The notes under the pieces are model-generated. The model was not told the DNA's origin and made no database searches. It saw only the letters and a program-made list of their open reading frames with translations. DNA of 60,000 nt, from contig OX485809.1 of NCBI GenBank assembly GCA_950295325.1, positions 15,750,001 through 15,810,000 on the forward strand, given 5' to 3'. The translations under genes were made by a program, and so were the position numbers. Numbering within the stretch: the first letter of the stretch is position 1; the number at the start of each line of letters is the position of its first letter. This document shows, one piece after another, positions 34,541-45,310 of this stretch. The DNA comes from Polytrichum commune. Taxonomy: Eukaryota > Streptophyta > Polytrichopsida > Polytrichales > Polytrichaceae.

Positions 34541-36149
34541 ATTCTTTTTGCCAACTTATATTTGCGGCCCCTGTCGGAGGACAAGTTCCCTTGCCCTTCT
34601 TCGAATAAGGTTTCGAACGACGTGTCGACCTTGAGATAAACTATATGTAGTCCCTACTTACTAAACTGGCGCCGGGTTAATATTATCCCTTCCCCATGTG
34701 ATTACACGTACAGACTTTACATCATCATAAGCTTGGCAAATTTGCCCAACTCCATTTTCCATTAACCATATTTTTTTACAACCATCTTCTTCTCACAAGT
34801 GTGCATGTGTACTTGTTAATTACCCCCATCGCCCCCCCCCCCCCCCAACTCTCTATGCTCTTTTGTTGTCTTCCTCCCTCCAAATCTCATCACTTTCTAG
34901 ATAATGCATGTGTCTCAATCCGCATGTGAAGCATAACGCATGTTTCCTCTGGATTTCTGATCACCTCGCTAGTGACAACAATGTTTTGCTGCTGTATTGC
35001 TCCAACAGAATTGCTTAAAGACATAGCTCAGAGTGAAATCGGTGTTGTTCCTTAATGGCCAACAATAATGTAGGGTGCAAAGTCGGAGGTTGTGATGATT
35101 CTTGCAGATTTGCTTGCAAATACTCATTGCTTGCCGAGCTTGAGGAATAAGGTGGCTGTTATTAGGAGGCCACTGATCGGTCCTCATGACCTTCAGATGA
35201 ACCTAGGGCGACTGACTCTGCCGACACACCTACAGAAGTCACAGGTCAGAGTTCAGTGAGCACCCGCTTGTTTTTAGTGAAGAAAAGTGTGTCAGGGCCT
35301 TGTACTTCCCCCTTGCTGCTCCCACCTGAGGTTTGGCACGAATGGCAGAAGCTCTGGGTTGTCCGTGCACATAATTGGGGCTCGAGGCGGAACGATGAAT
35401 TTACTTCCGAAGGGTGATTGATTGGCCACTGCCTGCCATCATTTGGTTTATGAAAATCGGGCTCAAATTGCTTTTCTCAGTTGTCATCTCCTCTTTGTAC
35501 CTGAAATTGCGTAATCATGCAACCCTAGGCGCCTGTCCAAAATTTCCCTCTGCCTATCAGCCATTTAGTGTTCACGATTCACCAAATCCCCTGCACAAGA
35601 GGTAATAACAGCCGTCCTCTGTGGTTTCAAGTAAGTAAGCATGTCTCAATTACGTAACGAGAACATTACCGCGGGAGAGGGTGTGAGAGTTTACGTTTCA
35701 ATTTTCGCACAGCAATATAACGCCAAGTCTGGAGGGTCTAAAGTTGGCAGCGTAATCGAATCCAATCCAATCCCATCCCAAAGATGTGTCTCCCGTAGAT
35801 GGGGATAGTGGTGCACTCCTTTAGTTGGTCACAGTACTAGCCTTTGGTGGTAGTGCTGATGATTGTCAGAAGTGCCTTGACTTTCAACTTTCAAAGCCCA
35901 CACATTCAACTGTAACTTACCCAACATTATATACATGTGTTTGCTTTCACGATATACATGTTCCTGGCCTGCCACCTTCCTCCCTCTCTTCCAAGACAAC
36001 AAAAACTGTTCAACGAGACTTTGGCAGACATGCAAAAAGCTCTGCACCCAATTCTGCTGCCTCCCATGCATGCGATAACATGCTGTTTGTATATGACTTC
36101 CCAATTTAGTATTCGCATTTATACATCTCCCTGTGCACCATGAGGTGGG
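34541..36149. other. 3' flank of the TDL cluster, no gene recognised
   Basis: Mixed-composition sequence follows the third TDL exon; a GAATAAGG at about 34603 may be a weak polyadenylation signal. A C15 tract lies at 34832-34846. Open frames at 34969-35187 (minus), 35414-35605 (plus) and 35829-36242 (minus) have no recognised domain, and the last overlaps a LINE 3' fragment. Confidence 0.45.
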
Positions 36150-36470
36150 AGCAGTCATTTCTTGCACATGTGCAGTCTTGCATTGTGTGCACATGTCCGA
36201 CATCCATACTGTAGCCAAGATCCACAAGTCCTTGGATTGCAACCACTCGGTATATTTTAAAGCGCGTGTTTCAGTTCACGGGCAATTGAAGGACATCCAC
36301 GGGTCTCTGAATGGAAGAATGACGTCATTGAGCATCGAAGTTGGCTAAACATTCTTCCCACATGAATAGCTATCGACTAATGGATGGGTTTCGCTCCTTT
36401 GACCTTGTCATTTGGAAAGTGTGAGATGAGGTATGAAACTGGTTGTGAGAGATGCCATATTGCAAGCTAC
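36150..36470 (+). mobile_element. LINE 3'-region fragment, copy 1
   Basis: Blocks cttgcacatgtgcag, acatgtccgacatccat, gggcaattgaaggacatcca, gaatgacgtcattgagcat and ccttgtcatttggaaagtg recur at 45090-45310, 47940-48135 and 48735-49090. The last block also follows the LINE RNase H relic at 44566-44600, which identifies the family as LINE 3' sequence. Confidence 0.6.
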
Positions 36471-36599
36471 TTCTGCATGGCACCATTCTCAATACTAGGT
36501 ATCCAAAAATTGGACCAAGCAATCATACAACAAATGTTAATAATAATGAAATGCAAACTCCTATCTCCATCCCCATCACCATTGTCCAGTCCTCCCTAC

Positions 36600-38520
36600 T
36601 AGGCTCATACACTCTCGCATCCTAGCCTCTCAAATTAGCAATGCCCTCAACGATCCACGGCCGCCTTGGTTTGTCATGCAATGGACTCACCCCCCCCCCC
36701 CCCATACAACCAATAAACTTGGAGGTCTTCAAACTCTCCCAAACTCACATCGCAAGCATGATTGCAGTCCCCCACCACATGATTCTTCCAAATGATGCAA
36801 ACTCTCAATATCCGTCTAAAAACAAATATATTTGATTTCCTATACTGCTCATCCCCCTCTTGAACTACTATGGCACCATCCCAATTTCATTGCTCGCCTT
36901 GGAGAAATATAGCAAATGTCACACCACAAACTCCTCAAGACCCTCCTCACCCAATGTCTCACCACAATTCAATACAATATTCACTCCACATGCACATGCA
37001 TCCTCACCCCCAAAACCGTTAAATTCCAATATAGCAAGTGCACAAAACTCAATCAACAAGCACCAGCACATGCCTGGAAATTTTTTTGCTACACAAGCCA
37101 CAATTGCAATACCCATTGCACACCACCATGCCCCCACAAACGCAATAACCTCACCTTCTTCCCCCAATACATACCCACCCTTGTCCAACCCCCTCAACTC
37201 TCAACCCACCACCCACACACACAACCCCACTTATGCCCTGCCACCCCCCTCCCCCGACCAACTAACCCCGACTCTCAAGCATATATCACGAGGACATGTG
37301 TGGTGTCCACATAGATTACAAACCAAACTCCAATGGAATCACCAAGCCAAACATATGTCCTTATGCCACTTGGCAAGGCTACCCCGATTCATTATACACA
37401 TGGAAACTTGAAGACAACCTCTTTGGCACTCACAATAACTATGATCATGCCCATTACAAATGACACCTCATCAAACACTACACCCAAGCCACACATGATC
37501 ACCTATACAAAATATACTACAAATATTACCTATCTCAACCCCAACCTAGAGACACCCGCTTTGTGGAGAAACCAATACACCTCCCACACATTCACCTCAA
37601 CACAACAAAATGCAACCCCGACACAAATATAAACAACATAACACCCACCTTCAACATCCCCCCCCCCATAGCACACCTCCACACATCACTAGTTTCACCC
37701 TTCACAAATACTTCACTGCACGTATCCATAGCTATGGAACCCATACCATCAACACCACAACTATTTATTCATCCTCGCACTAGGACCCCCCCCCCCCCAC
37801 CAACCCCATTGTACTAAAACAAGCCCTTGCCCACAACACCTACTCCCTTCCATACTAGCATTCCTTATAGACTTGTTCTCACTTACACACTCATTCCATT
37901 CTAGCCCATTTACATGCCCCCCTCGAAATCCACAACTACGGTCGCTCCCCCCACCGAAGAGATGCAATATTTGGTGCACATGGCAACACATACTCCACCA
38001 AATGGGTAAGGAGAGGTTTAGCCCACCCATTGAACTCCTAGACATTAGTGGAAACCATACATTGGGCCCAAATGGCAGCACAATCAAAACTTGAGGCCGT
38101 CACCATTCTCAACCTACCACACAAAAATAGGTACAACAAATGGCTCCAGTCACTGGCCCCTACCCAGACTCCAAGGTACTCGCCCATCTCAATCCATGTA
38201 TCCTCAAATAATCCACCAACACAAATTTCCAAACATACCTAGCCAGAACCAAATCCAAAATTGTCACTATCCTATGTATACACAAATTTTGACAACCCTC
38301 CATTATATCCATCTTTGCCGAAAGATTCCAATAAGGCCCCAAAGTTGCACTACCCTTAACTGAACTCCCCCCCCCCCCCACACACACACACACAAAACCC
38401 AAAACCACTAGACACACCCATTAAGGTCAACATATCCAAAAAAAAATGGAAACACATCCCACCCCTTCCTACTACTTTGAGTATCCCCCCTCCCTCTACC
38501 CCTCCTAACCTTCACTACTA
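36600..38520 (+). mobile_element. Decayed LINE segment (Pro/His/Thr-rich ORF1 side), second copy
   Basis: Like 7470-8860, this plus strand is strikingly poor in G and rich in A and C. It translates in shifting frames to Pro/Thr/His-rich protein, with the longest open stretch at 36860-37411 (183 codons). Segments such as THGNLKTTSLA and TKSKIVTILC have a coding look, but no conserved domain is intact. It holds C tracts at 36690-36703, 37658-37667, 37786-37798 and 38367-38379, the last followed by a (CA)n run. Assignment to the same LINE family as 5.5-9 kb is by composition and protein style, so moderate. Confidence 0.5.
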
Positions 38521-38809
38521 CAAAACACGTCTTTTATTCCAACACCTACTTCACTACATGTCTTTTACTACTATAAACAGTGATTGGAGGAATTATAGAA
38601 ATCCACATGGGCTCATTTGATGTCCGAATTAACTTTGCGGAGTCATAGTAGTGAAGTGGGACAACAATTCAGTTGGGAACGCTCTTATAAACGTGTTTGG
38701 GAACGTCCAGTAGAACGTGCATGACTGTGGGTAGTGAAGTGGTCCACATGGAGAGAATGTTAAGTCCAATTGTCATGTATTTCAGGGTTTTAGACAGAAT
38801 ACTCACAAA
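38521..38809. other. Intergenic sequence
   Basis: No gene or repeat boundary is recognised. It leads into the T/G-rich minisatellite. Confidence 0.35.
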
Positions 38810-39025
38810 AAATGACCCGTTAGTGTGTATGAGTGTGTGCGTGTGAGGGAGTATGTGAAAGTATGAATGAAAATGTGTTTGAGAGTGTGAATGACAATGT
38901 ATGTGTGTGAGTATGAGAGTGTGAATGAGAATATGTGACAATGTGTGTGTTAGTGTAAGAATGTGAGTAAGAATGTGTATGTGGGTAGGAGTGAAAATGT
39001 AGTTGTGAGTGTGAGAATGGAAGTG
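38810..39025 (+). repeat. T/G-rich minisatellite (GTGTGAATGAGAATATGTG type)
   Basis: Degenerate repeats of gtgtgagtatgagagtgtgaatgag-like units fill about 200 bp with virtually no C on the plus strand. The minus-strand 90-codon frame (HSHSHTHTL style) is an artefact of this repeat. Confidence 0.7.
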
Positions 39026-41219
39026 TTGATGGACGCCGTGGGTCGTTCCTTTGTAATTAGCTAAGAAGACTCACGATGAGACATCATGTAAATTTATATT
39101 CGCTTGAGAACTACCATGTCTCATTAATATGCTCGGTCTCGAATTAGTAATCTCTCTCTTCTCTTTGTGATATGAATATAATTATTGGAGTGAACACATT
39201 CTCATTATCATATATTCTCACTCTCAATGTAAGGCATCATTGATAATAAGAACAATTAGATTAGAGAAGGTTTCAAGAGGTATAACAATATCGTTGATAA
39301 CAATATAATTTTTAATAGGTTATATAAGTCTTCAAGGAGTTAAGTTCGTAGTTCATAAACGTCAATCACATACTTTATAATATTGCTCCATAACTTATAA
39401 TAATAAGAAAGATATTGTGTTATTGAATCTTCGTTTTTAAGCTCAAGTGTTACTACTTATAGTATTGTAACTTTGATATGTGTAACATATAGTGGTTATA
39501 ACTTTATATCCAAAACACCATTGATTGTTTTACAATGTCACGTTTTTACTTCAAAGTGTTTCTTGATGATGAGAGTAATTATAACTCTCTTGAGTTTTGC
39601 TCAAGAGAGAGAACTCTTCTCTTTGATAGTTAATCATTCACTTGTAATGACATCCAATAACTCACAAGAATCTTAAAGGTAAGAAGTTTCAATAACAATT
39701 GTTGTGAGTAGTTAATCAATCAATCTTTATTAGTATCAATAAAATCTTTGTTACTATCCTTACAATTTACTTAAAGAATTGAATATGAGTAAGTTCAACT
39801 ATCATCCATAAGTCACATAATATGTATAGGTAGTTTATATTGAGAAGTTTCTCTCAATTAATTGTATCTCTTTCTTAGTAATATTTAAGAAGTTTTATTC
39901 TCAATTTAATTGAAATATGCATGCAAGTCTTATCAACTCAATCTTAATCACTCTATCACTTTATATTTGGATAATTCCCTTTTGAGGAGTTTAATGATAA
40001 CTTCCACTTTAAGAGACAATCTTGTTTCCTTCATTCACGTTGTATGAATTGACGTTTGCTTCATCATAACAACATCTCTCAAAGTTCCATTGATTCTCCG
40101 AATATCCTTGAGCGCTTTGTTCTCACCTTCACACACTAATCTTTTGAATTTTTGCTCAAAAGAGTCTACTCTTCTCTCGGTTGCTTAATCACTTAAGTTC
40201 CAAATACCGCTTAACAACTTGTAAGTCCAATTGAGAGAGAGAGATAAATCACACATATTTGTGGAAAAGATAGTATATTGCAAAAGTACTCCTAGAGGAG
40301 AGATACAAAAGGAACTCAAGTGTTTTTAACACTCAAATTTAAGATAGCTTCGTCGTATTGAAAATGAGGTGTAGTCTCCTAAAAGTGTTCCCTTTATATA
40401 GTCTTTTCTTCCTAATCCAAAATCTATATTTTAAATGGTTGTTAACTCCACTTTCCTAAATAACTACCTATCTCCGACATAGGTAGACGATATCTATTAT
40501 AAACGGTTATAACCGTTTTACCACTCTAATGTTCGTCTTTCTAAGATTCCACTATATCTTTGTCGTGGCTATATTCCAAATCCTTTTTGAGAATCCATCA
40601 AGTCTTCATATTGATTGATTTAAATTCCAATGATCATAATAGTAGAATGTACCATATTCCTATATATTCCTTAATACTTATATACTCCTCGTAATTGCTT
40701 AAATATTCTTCTTTCATAATTGTCCTTGAACAAAATCTCGTATACTCATACTAATAGAATGTAATCCTAGTCCTATATACTTTCTAATATCCCTATATAC
40801 TCCTATATATTCCTCATATAAGACCTTTCATACTTACATAGTGATCTTCTATCTCTAAGTTCTAAGTTTCCTTCACTAGGCCGCTGGGGACCCATTGCCG
40901 TGGGTAAGGGGCCCTATAACCGCGCGACTTCCTTGTATACCCGTGGAAAGGGGGCCTAAAAGCGTGGCCGAGGGCTCTCTGAGTTCCTCTTGTCTTCGGT
41001 GCTCATTCTTCGTTTCGGTGGTGATTCTTTTCTCCTCTTGGTGATGTATGTTGTCGTTGGCTTCTCCATTGTGCCTCTTTTCTCTCTTATAATGTTGTTA
41101 TTCAACAAGTGTAAGTGTGGATATGAGAGACAAGCCAAAAGTGAGGAACTTAGAATGTGGAACCCAATATTTGCAATATTAGGGTTTATCATAAATGTGT
41201 GAAGAAATAAATGAGAATG
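39026..41219. other. AT-rich intergenic stretch with a short GC-rich island
   Basis: No coding frame of substance is seen. From 39050 to 40870 composition is very AT-rich with many TCAA/TTGA words. At about 40878-40985 a GC-rich island (ggggacccattgccgtgggt, cgcgcgactt, ggccgaggg) interrupts it. The segment lies between two related T/G-rich arrays (38810-39025 and 41220-41830), so it could be an unrecognised transposable element bounded by them; no terminal repeats were confirmed. Confidence 0.4.
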
Positions 41220-41828
41220 TATGTATGACTATGAGAGTGCTAGTGTGGATATAAGAGATAAATCAAAAGCGAGGAACTTGGAGTATGCAACCCCATGTCT
41301 TCACCAAATCCAATGACAAAGGTATGTTTATATATTTGTGTGAATGGAAATATGTGTGTGTGTGTGAATATATGTGTGAATAAAATGATAAGATTGTTAG
41401 TGTGGATATGAGAAATAATCCAAAGGTTAGGATTTGGAATGTGTAACCTAATGTCTTCACCAAATGCATTGACAAATGTATGTGTATATTTGTATGAATA
41501 AAAATGTGTGTGTGTGTGTGAATATATATATATAAGTGTAATGTTAAGATTGTTAGTGTAGATATGAGAAATAATCCAAAGGTTAGGGTTTGGAATGTGT
41601 AACCTAATGTCTTCACCAAATGCATTGACAAAGGTATGTGTATATTTGTATGAATAAAAATGTGTGTGTGTGAATATATATGTGAATGTAATGATAAGAT
41701 TGTTAGTGTGGATATGAGAAATAATCTAAATGTTAGGGTTTGGAATGTATAACCTAATGTCTTCACCAAATGCATTGACAAAGGTATGTGTATATTTGTA
41801 TGAATAAAAATGTGTGTATGTGTGTGTG
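41220..41828. repeat. ~156-bp tandem array, about four units
   Basis: The tcttcaccaaat block recurs at 41298, 41454, 41610 and 41760 (spacings 156, 156 and 150). Each unit carries a gttagtgtggatatgagaaataat block, a ggtatgtgtatatttgtatgaat block and a (GT)n/(TA)n tail. The minus-strand 172-codon frame at 41263-41781 is a reading through the array, not a gene. Confidence 0.85.
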
Positions 41829-42009
41829 AAAGAGGGGACCTAAACCAAAGCGTATACGTCTGAGTGAAGACGAGAAATTAATTTTGGAGGCCGGTGCAAT
41901 GCTGCAGAAAGGTTACGTTCTCACAAAGGGAGGTTGCATTATTCTGAGTGTTTATGCTAAGTTATATTTTTATGTAAACATAACTCCACATGGTGAAGTA
42001 TCACTGTAG
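41829..42009 (+). pseudogene. Coding-like relic (about 60 codons), probably an exon of a DNA transposon gene
   Basis: Starting directly after the 156-bp array, the frame reads KRGPKPKRIRLSEDEKLILE, continues AGAMLQKGYVLTKGGCIIL and ends at a TAG near 42007. A basic start, charged composition and lack of stops give it a coding look unlike the surrounding sequence. There is no in-frame start codon. Its closeness to the transposon-type domain at 42651-42932 suggests that both came from the same gene. I do not recognise the domain itself. Confidence 0.4.
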
Positions 42010-43700
42010 CCACTATACAATAATGGCCATTGTCGTATTTTTTTACTACCCGTAGTCACTAACGCTTACTACGTATAGTTATTGGCCTACAACATAGTTG
42101 TCCTATATTACTAGAAGCAGTAATGTGATAGCCATAAAGCCGTGGAGTGTTTAGACATTAGAGATGGATTTCAAAAAATATACATTTATGTAAGAAGTGG
42201 TGCATACGAAGAACCAGCTGTAGGAAATTCTAAAACTAGGAAATTCTAAAACTAGGAATTTCTAAAACTTTCGGCCATGTTCGGTAGAACTAACATTAAT
42301 GTCCTTCTCTACATTAGTTTACAATGCATTAATCAATGTAAGGCTAAAATGGTTGAATAAACATTGCATAGAAATTGAGGTCTAGCCCATCAAAAACATT
42401 ACTGCATATAGTAAACATTACTGCACATAGTAAACATTACTGGACATAGTAAACACTACTGGACATGTCATAGTAAACATTACTTGACATAGTAAAGAAA
42501 AACTGACATAACAAAGTAGATATGACGACAATGTAACTTTAGTACTTTGGATTGAATATTTCTTTAATCTACAAATATCAACACCAGCAAAATAGTGTGA
42601 TTCGTGCTCAAAATTTGGAACAGTAACATATGTACGTGGGAATTGTGCAGACTACGGGGGACTTGGTTTACTTGCGTGGCTATGATTCTCCGGATTCGAA
42701 AGCGAAAACCATTGGGAAGGGTGTAGTTCAAAATGTAGCAGGTGGGATGCTGCATGGGAAGGTGATTGGCAATGGTTATGTATCATTGGCCGTCACGGAG
42801 TCACTTGAAGACGACTATCCTTTGCTCGAACCTCTCACTGGAGACGACCCTCCAGTGACTACTATTGGCAAAGCGAAGGGCCATTACATTCTTTGGTCAA
42901 GCGAATGTGTAAATTTATGTGCGGCTACGTGAGTGTGGAGTGGATTTGTAGACCTAGGTTGATTTGCAGATATTTGGAATTCAGTGTTTACCATTATTAG
43001 AAGCAATTTGTGAAACATTCATGACACTATTGGATGAATATGATTTGGTTTTTGAACTAAATGATCATGTTTGCGATGATCATCGTATGATAAATATCAA
43101 TATATTGTTAATGCCATAAATTTATGACTATGTTGAGCCAGCCGCATGTTACTAGTTGCAGTAAACGCGCACAGTTGCAGCCTAATCATGCCACTTAGCG
43201 CAGTCGATATTCACTGCAGTACCAGTAATATACACTAAAGACATGTGAAGACCACATAACTTCACAACGTACAACAAAATACCAGAATTTGTTGTCTACA
43301 TTACGTTACATAGTAATATAGATATCACGACTTCAAGTAAGAAATATATGCCATCTAAATATGTATTCACTTTTGGTAGTCACAGACACTTACTACGTAC
43401 AGTTACACATACACTTGGCAATATCATGTATACTTCACTGCTAGTAATACACAAAAAAAACATTCGTGAACCACATGACCTAACAACATAGATCATAAAC
43501 CACTGGTTGAGGTAAACATCACTCCAGACAGTGATGTTTACATGACGACGTGAAGTAAGAAAATATGCAGTTGTTGTATGTATTTACTACCTAAAGTCAA
43601 AGAAGCTAACTACGCAACGTTATTGACTACCCACTTGGTTGTCCGCGATTACTGGAATAAGTAATGTGTGAAAATTAATTCAATTAATCTTAGCCACGTG
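42010..43700. mobile_element. CACTA (En/Spm)-like region with sub-terminal short repeats (boundaries uncertain)
   Basis: Arrays of short motifs flank a transposon-type coding relic: 16-bp aggaaattctaaaact x3 (42222-42269), 19-bp aaacattactg(c/g)acatagt x5 (42394-42493), and scattered variants at 43150-43680 (cagtaatgtg, tactacgtacagtta, actgcagtacc). Blocks at 42000-42120 and 43560-43680 are also related to each other. Such sub-terminal repeats are typical of CACTA elements. I could not fix the CACTA/TAGTG tips or a 3-bp duplication. Confidence 0.45.
42630..42932 (+). pseudogene. CACTA transposon-associated domain (DUF8039-like), fragment
   Basis: The frame reads MYVGIVQTTGD..., then GGMLHGKVIGNGYVSLAVTE, then YPLLEPLTGDDPPVTTIGKA and GHYILWSSECV, ending at a TGA after LCAAT. 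The pattern (a-G-V, then LHG, G-G-V-V-V, yPL-P, T-i-A-G-yi-W) is that of the domain found next to plant En/Spm-type transposases and annotated DUF8039; I recall this from family knowledge and cannot check it here. A likely splice acceptor (gtgcag, ending 42650) suggests the true exon starts at 42651. The rest of a transposase is missing. It is either a relic or one exon of a fragmented element. Confidence 0.5.
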
Positions 43701-43951
43701 GTTACATATTTGTTTCAACCACGTTCTTATCGTTCACTAGTAATTTGGAATGTATGTATACGCATTTTTCATTGTATTACTTTGTTCAGTGAAGTAAACA
43801 AAACCTTACATGACTAGTGCCCGTGATATTGTATCACTTCGTTGAGTTATATGGACGTGTGTCGTATCTTACTTATATTGCCAAAACATAGTGAAATAGG
43901 ACATGACTCTATGAAGTAAGGTACGCGTCGCAAGTCCAACTTCACTGCCAT

Positions 43952-43995
43952 TGGGAACGTATCCATTGGGAACGTATCCATTGGGAACGTCCTGT
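43952..43995. repeat. 17-bp tandem repeat (attgggaacgtatcc), three copies
   Basis: Three consecutive copies of cattgggaacgtatc(c) occur, the last changing to cgtcctg. It is too short to be more than a replication-slippage product. Confidence 0.6.
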
Positions 43996-44213
43996 CCGAT
44001 ATTCCTTTACTGCTTGTCCGGAGCGACTGGTTGTTTTCCACGTCAGTAAAGTCCTGGTTTTCTCACTTGTATGAGTTGGAAAACCCAGTTGTAAAAGACG
44101 TGTTTTGTAGTAGTGCTTGTTTTACACAAACCATAGCTAGAATAACCTACCACGCCTATTACACAAATAGGCACTCCTTCACCCCCCCACCCCACCCCCC
44201 TCTCATCAAGGTG

Positions 44214-44660
44214 CCAAAGGCACCACTGGACTAGGAATCTACCACCATGCCGACAACAAACTCCCAAGACAACAAAATATCCAACTTGCAGAACTCACAA
44301 TCGTCGACATAGCCCTCCACCTCACTAAAAACAACACCACATCCTCATACATCTTCATACACATCCTCAACTCCATCTACCGTATCCACAACCACCATCA
44401 CCAACCCTCCTCCCAACAAACTACATATACAAGCCATAATTTGTAGACTATCACAACACACCTCCCCCCTTACAATCCAAAAAATCAATGCACACTCGGA
44501 CATATTTGGCAACGATGCCATTGATAAGCTTGCCAAATTTGGGGCCATGAATAGACACTTCCGCTCCTTACACCTTGTCATTTAGAAAGTGAAAGATGGG
44601 ATATGACATCAACCATGAGATGCTTTAGCCTTGGGCACTATTGTACTCTACTGTAGCTCT
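44214..44660 (+). pseudogene. LINE RNase H domain fragment and 3' flank
   Basis: In one frame (about 44222-44400) the sequence reads GIYHHADNK...QLAELTIVDIALHL, resembling the RNase H strand with the catalytic Glu in AEL. After a frameshift, 44461-44583 reads LTIQKINAHSDIFGNDAIDK then LAKFGA, which matches the conserved H-S-x-x-x-GN-x-A-D-x-LAK block of LINE-encoded RNase H. The reading ends with a TAG at 44581-44583. Next comes accttgtcatttagaaagtg, the 3' block shared by the other LINE fragments in this window. The preceding reverse transcriptase is missing. Confidence 0.65.
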
Positions 44661-45089
44661 CTAGCAACTGGGGCACCCTTCTGCCTAATAATTGATTAAA
44701 TTTTGAAAGTAAGTTAGGCAACCTAAAAAACAATATTCTAAAATTGGGGAATTTTTTTAAAATAATTTAAAATAATTTAAAATAATTTAGACATTCATTC
44801 CCATTTGCTTGTGTCATTCTTGTTTTTATGGTGGTGTGTCAACATGACTTGTGGAGCAAATGCATGCTTGTATTGTTTTTAGACCATGAATGAGATTGAT
44901 GCCACCTGAAGACACTGTTGAAGTTATTTGATGCTACTTTGTTGGATTCCAACTTACAATTAGTAAGAGTTTGGCACTCTTTGAATGTTATTTTATTTTA
45001 TTTTTTAGGACACTCAACAAAATTAATTTCCCATAAATTGAGGCACCTTAAAATTAATTATTTTTGGCCCAAGTTGCTAGAGAGCTACA
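44661..45089. other. AT-rich intergenic sequence
   Basis: It contains a threefold aaaataattt repeat near 44756-44790 and nothing recognisable as a gene. Confidence 0.4.
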
Positions 45090-45310
45090 GTATGCAAACC
45101 CGAGACTTGCACATATGTAGCATTGTGTACATGTCCAACATCCATATAGCATATTATGACCACTATTGTAGCCAATATCCACAAGCCTTGGGATTGCACC
45201 CACTAGGCTATGTATTGTATAGAGTGTATTTCCATTCATGAGCAACTGAAGGGCATCCACATATTTGGGAATGGGAGAATGATGTCATTGAGCATCTAAC
45301 ACTATTTCCA
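45090..45310 (+). mobile_element. LINE 3'-region fragment, copy 2
   Basis: It shares gacttgcacat, gcattgtgtacatgtccaac, ttgtagccaatatccacaag, gagcaactgaagggcatcca and gaatgatgtcattgagcat with the copies at 36150-36470, 47940-48135 and 48735-49090. Confidence 0.6.

Noticed and set aside
35829-36242. 137-codon minus-strand frame with many cysteines
   Set aside because: It overlaps a LINE 3' fragment on its right side, has no signal peptide or recognisable cysteine pattern, and has a competing plus-strand frame.
36860-37411. 183-codon plus-strand frame, the longest in the window
   Set aside because: Pro/Thr/His-rich, in a G-depleted LINE-like stretch where stop codons are rare by composition; kept only as part of the LINE relic.
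41263-41781. 172-codon minus-strand open frame with repeated His/Thr/Ile-rich segments
   Set aside because: It is the read-through of the 156-bp tandem array; each unit restates the same peptide and no start context or domain exists.
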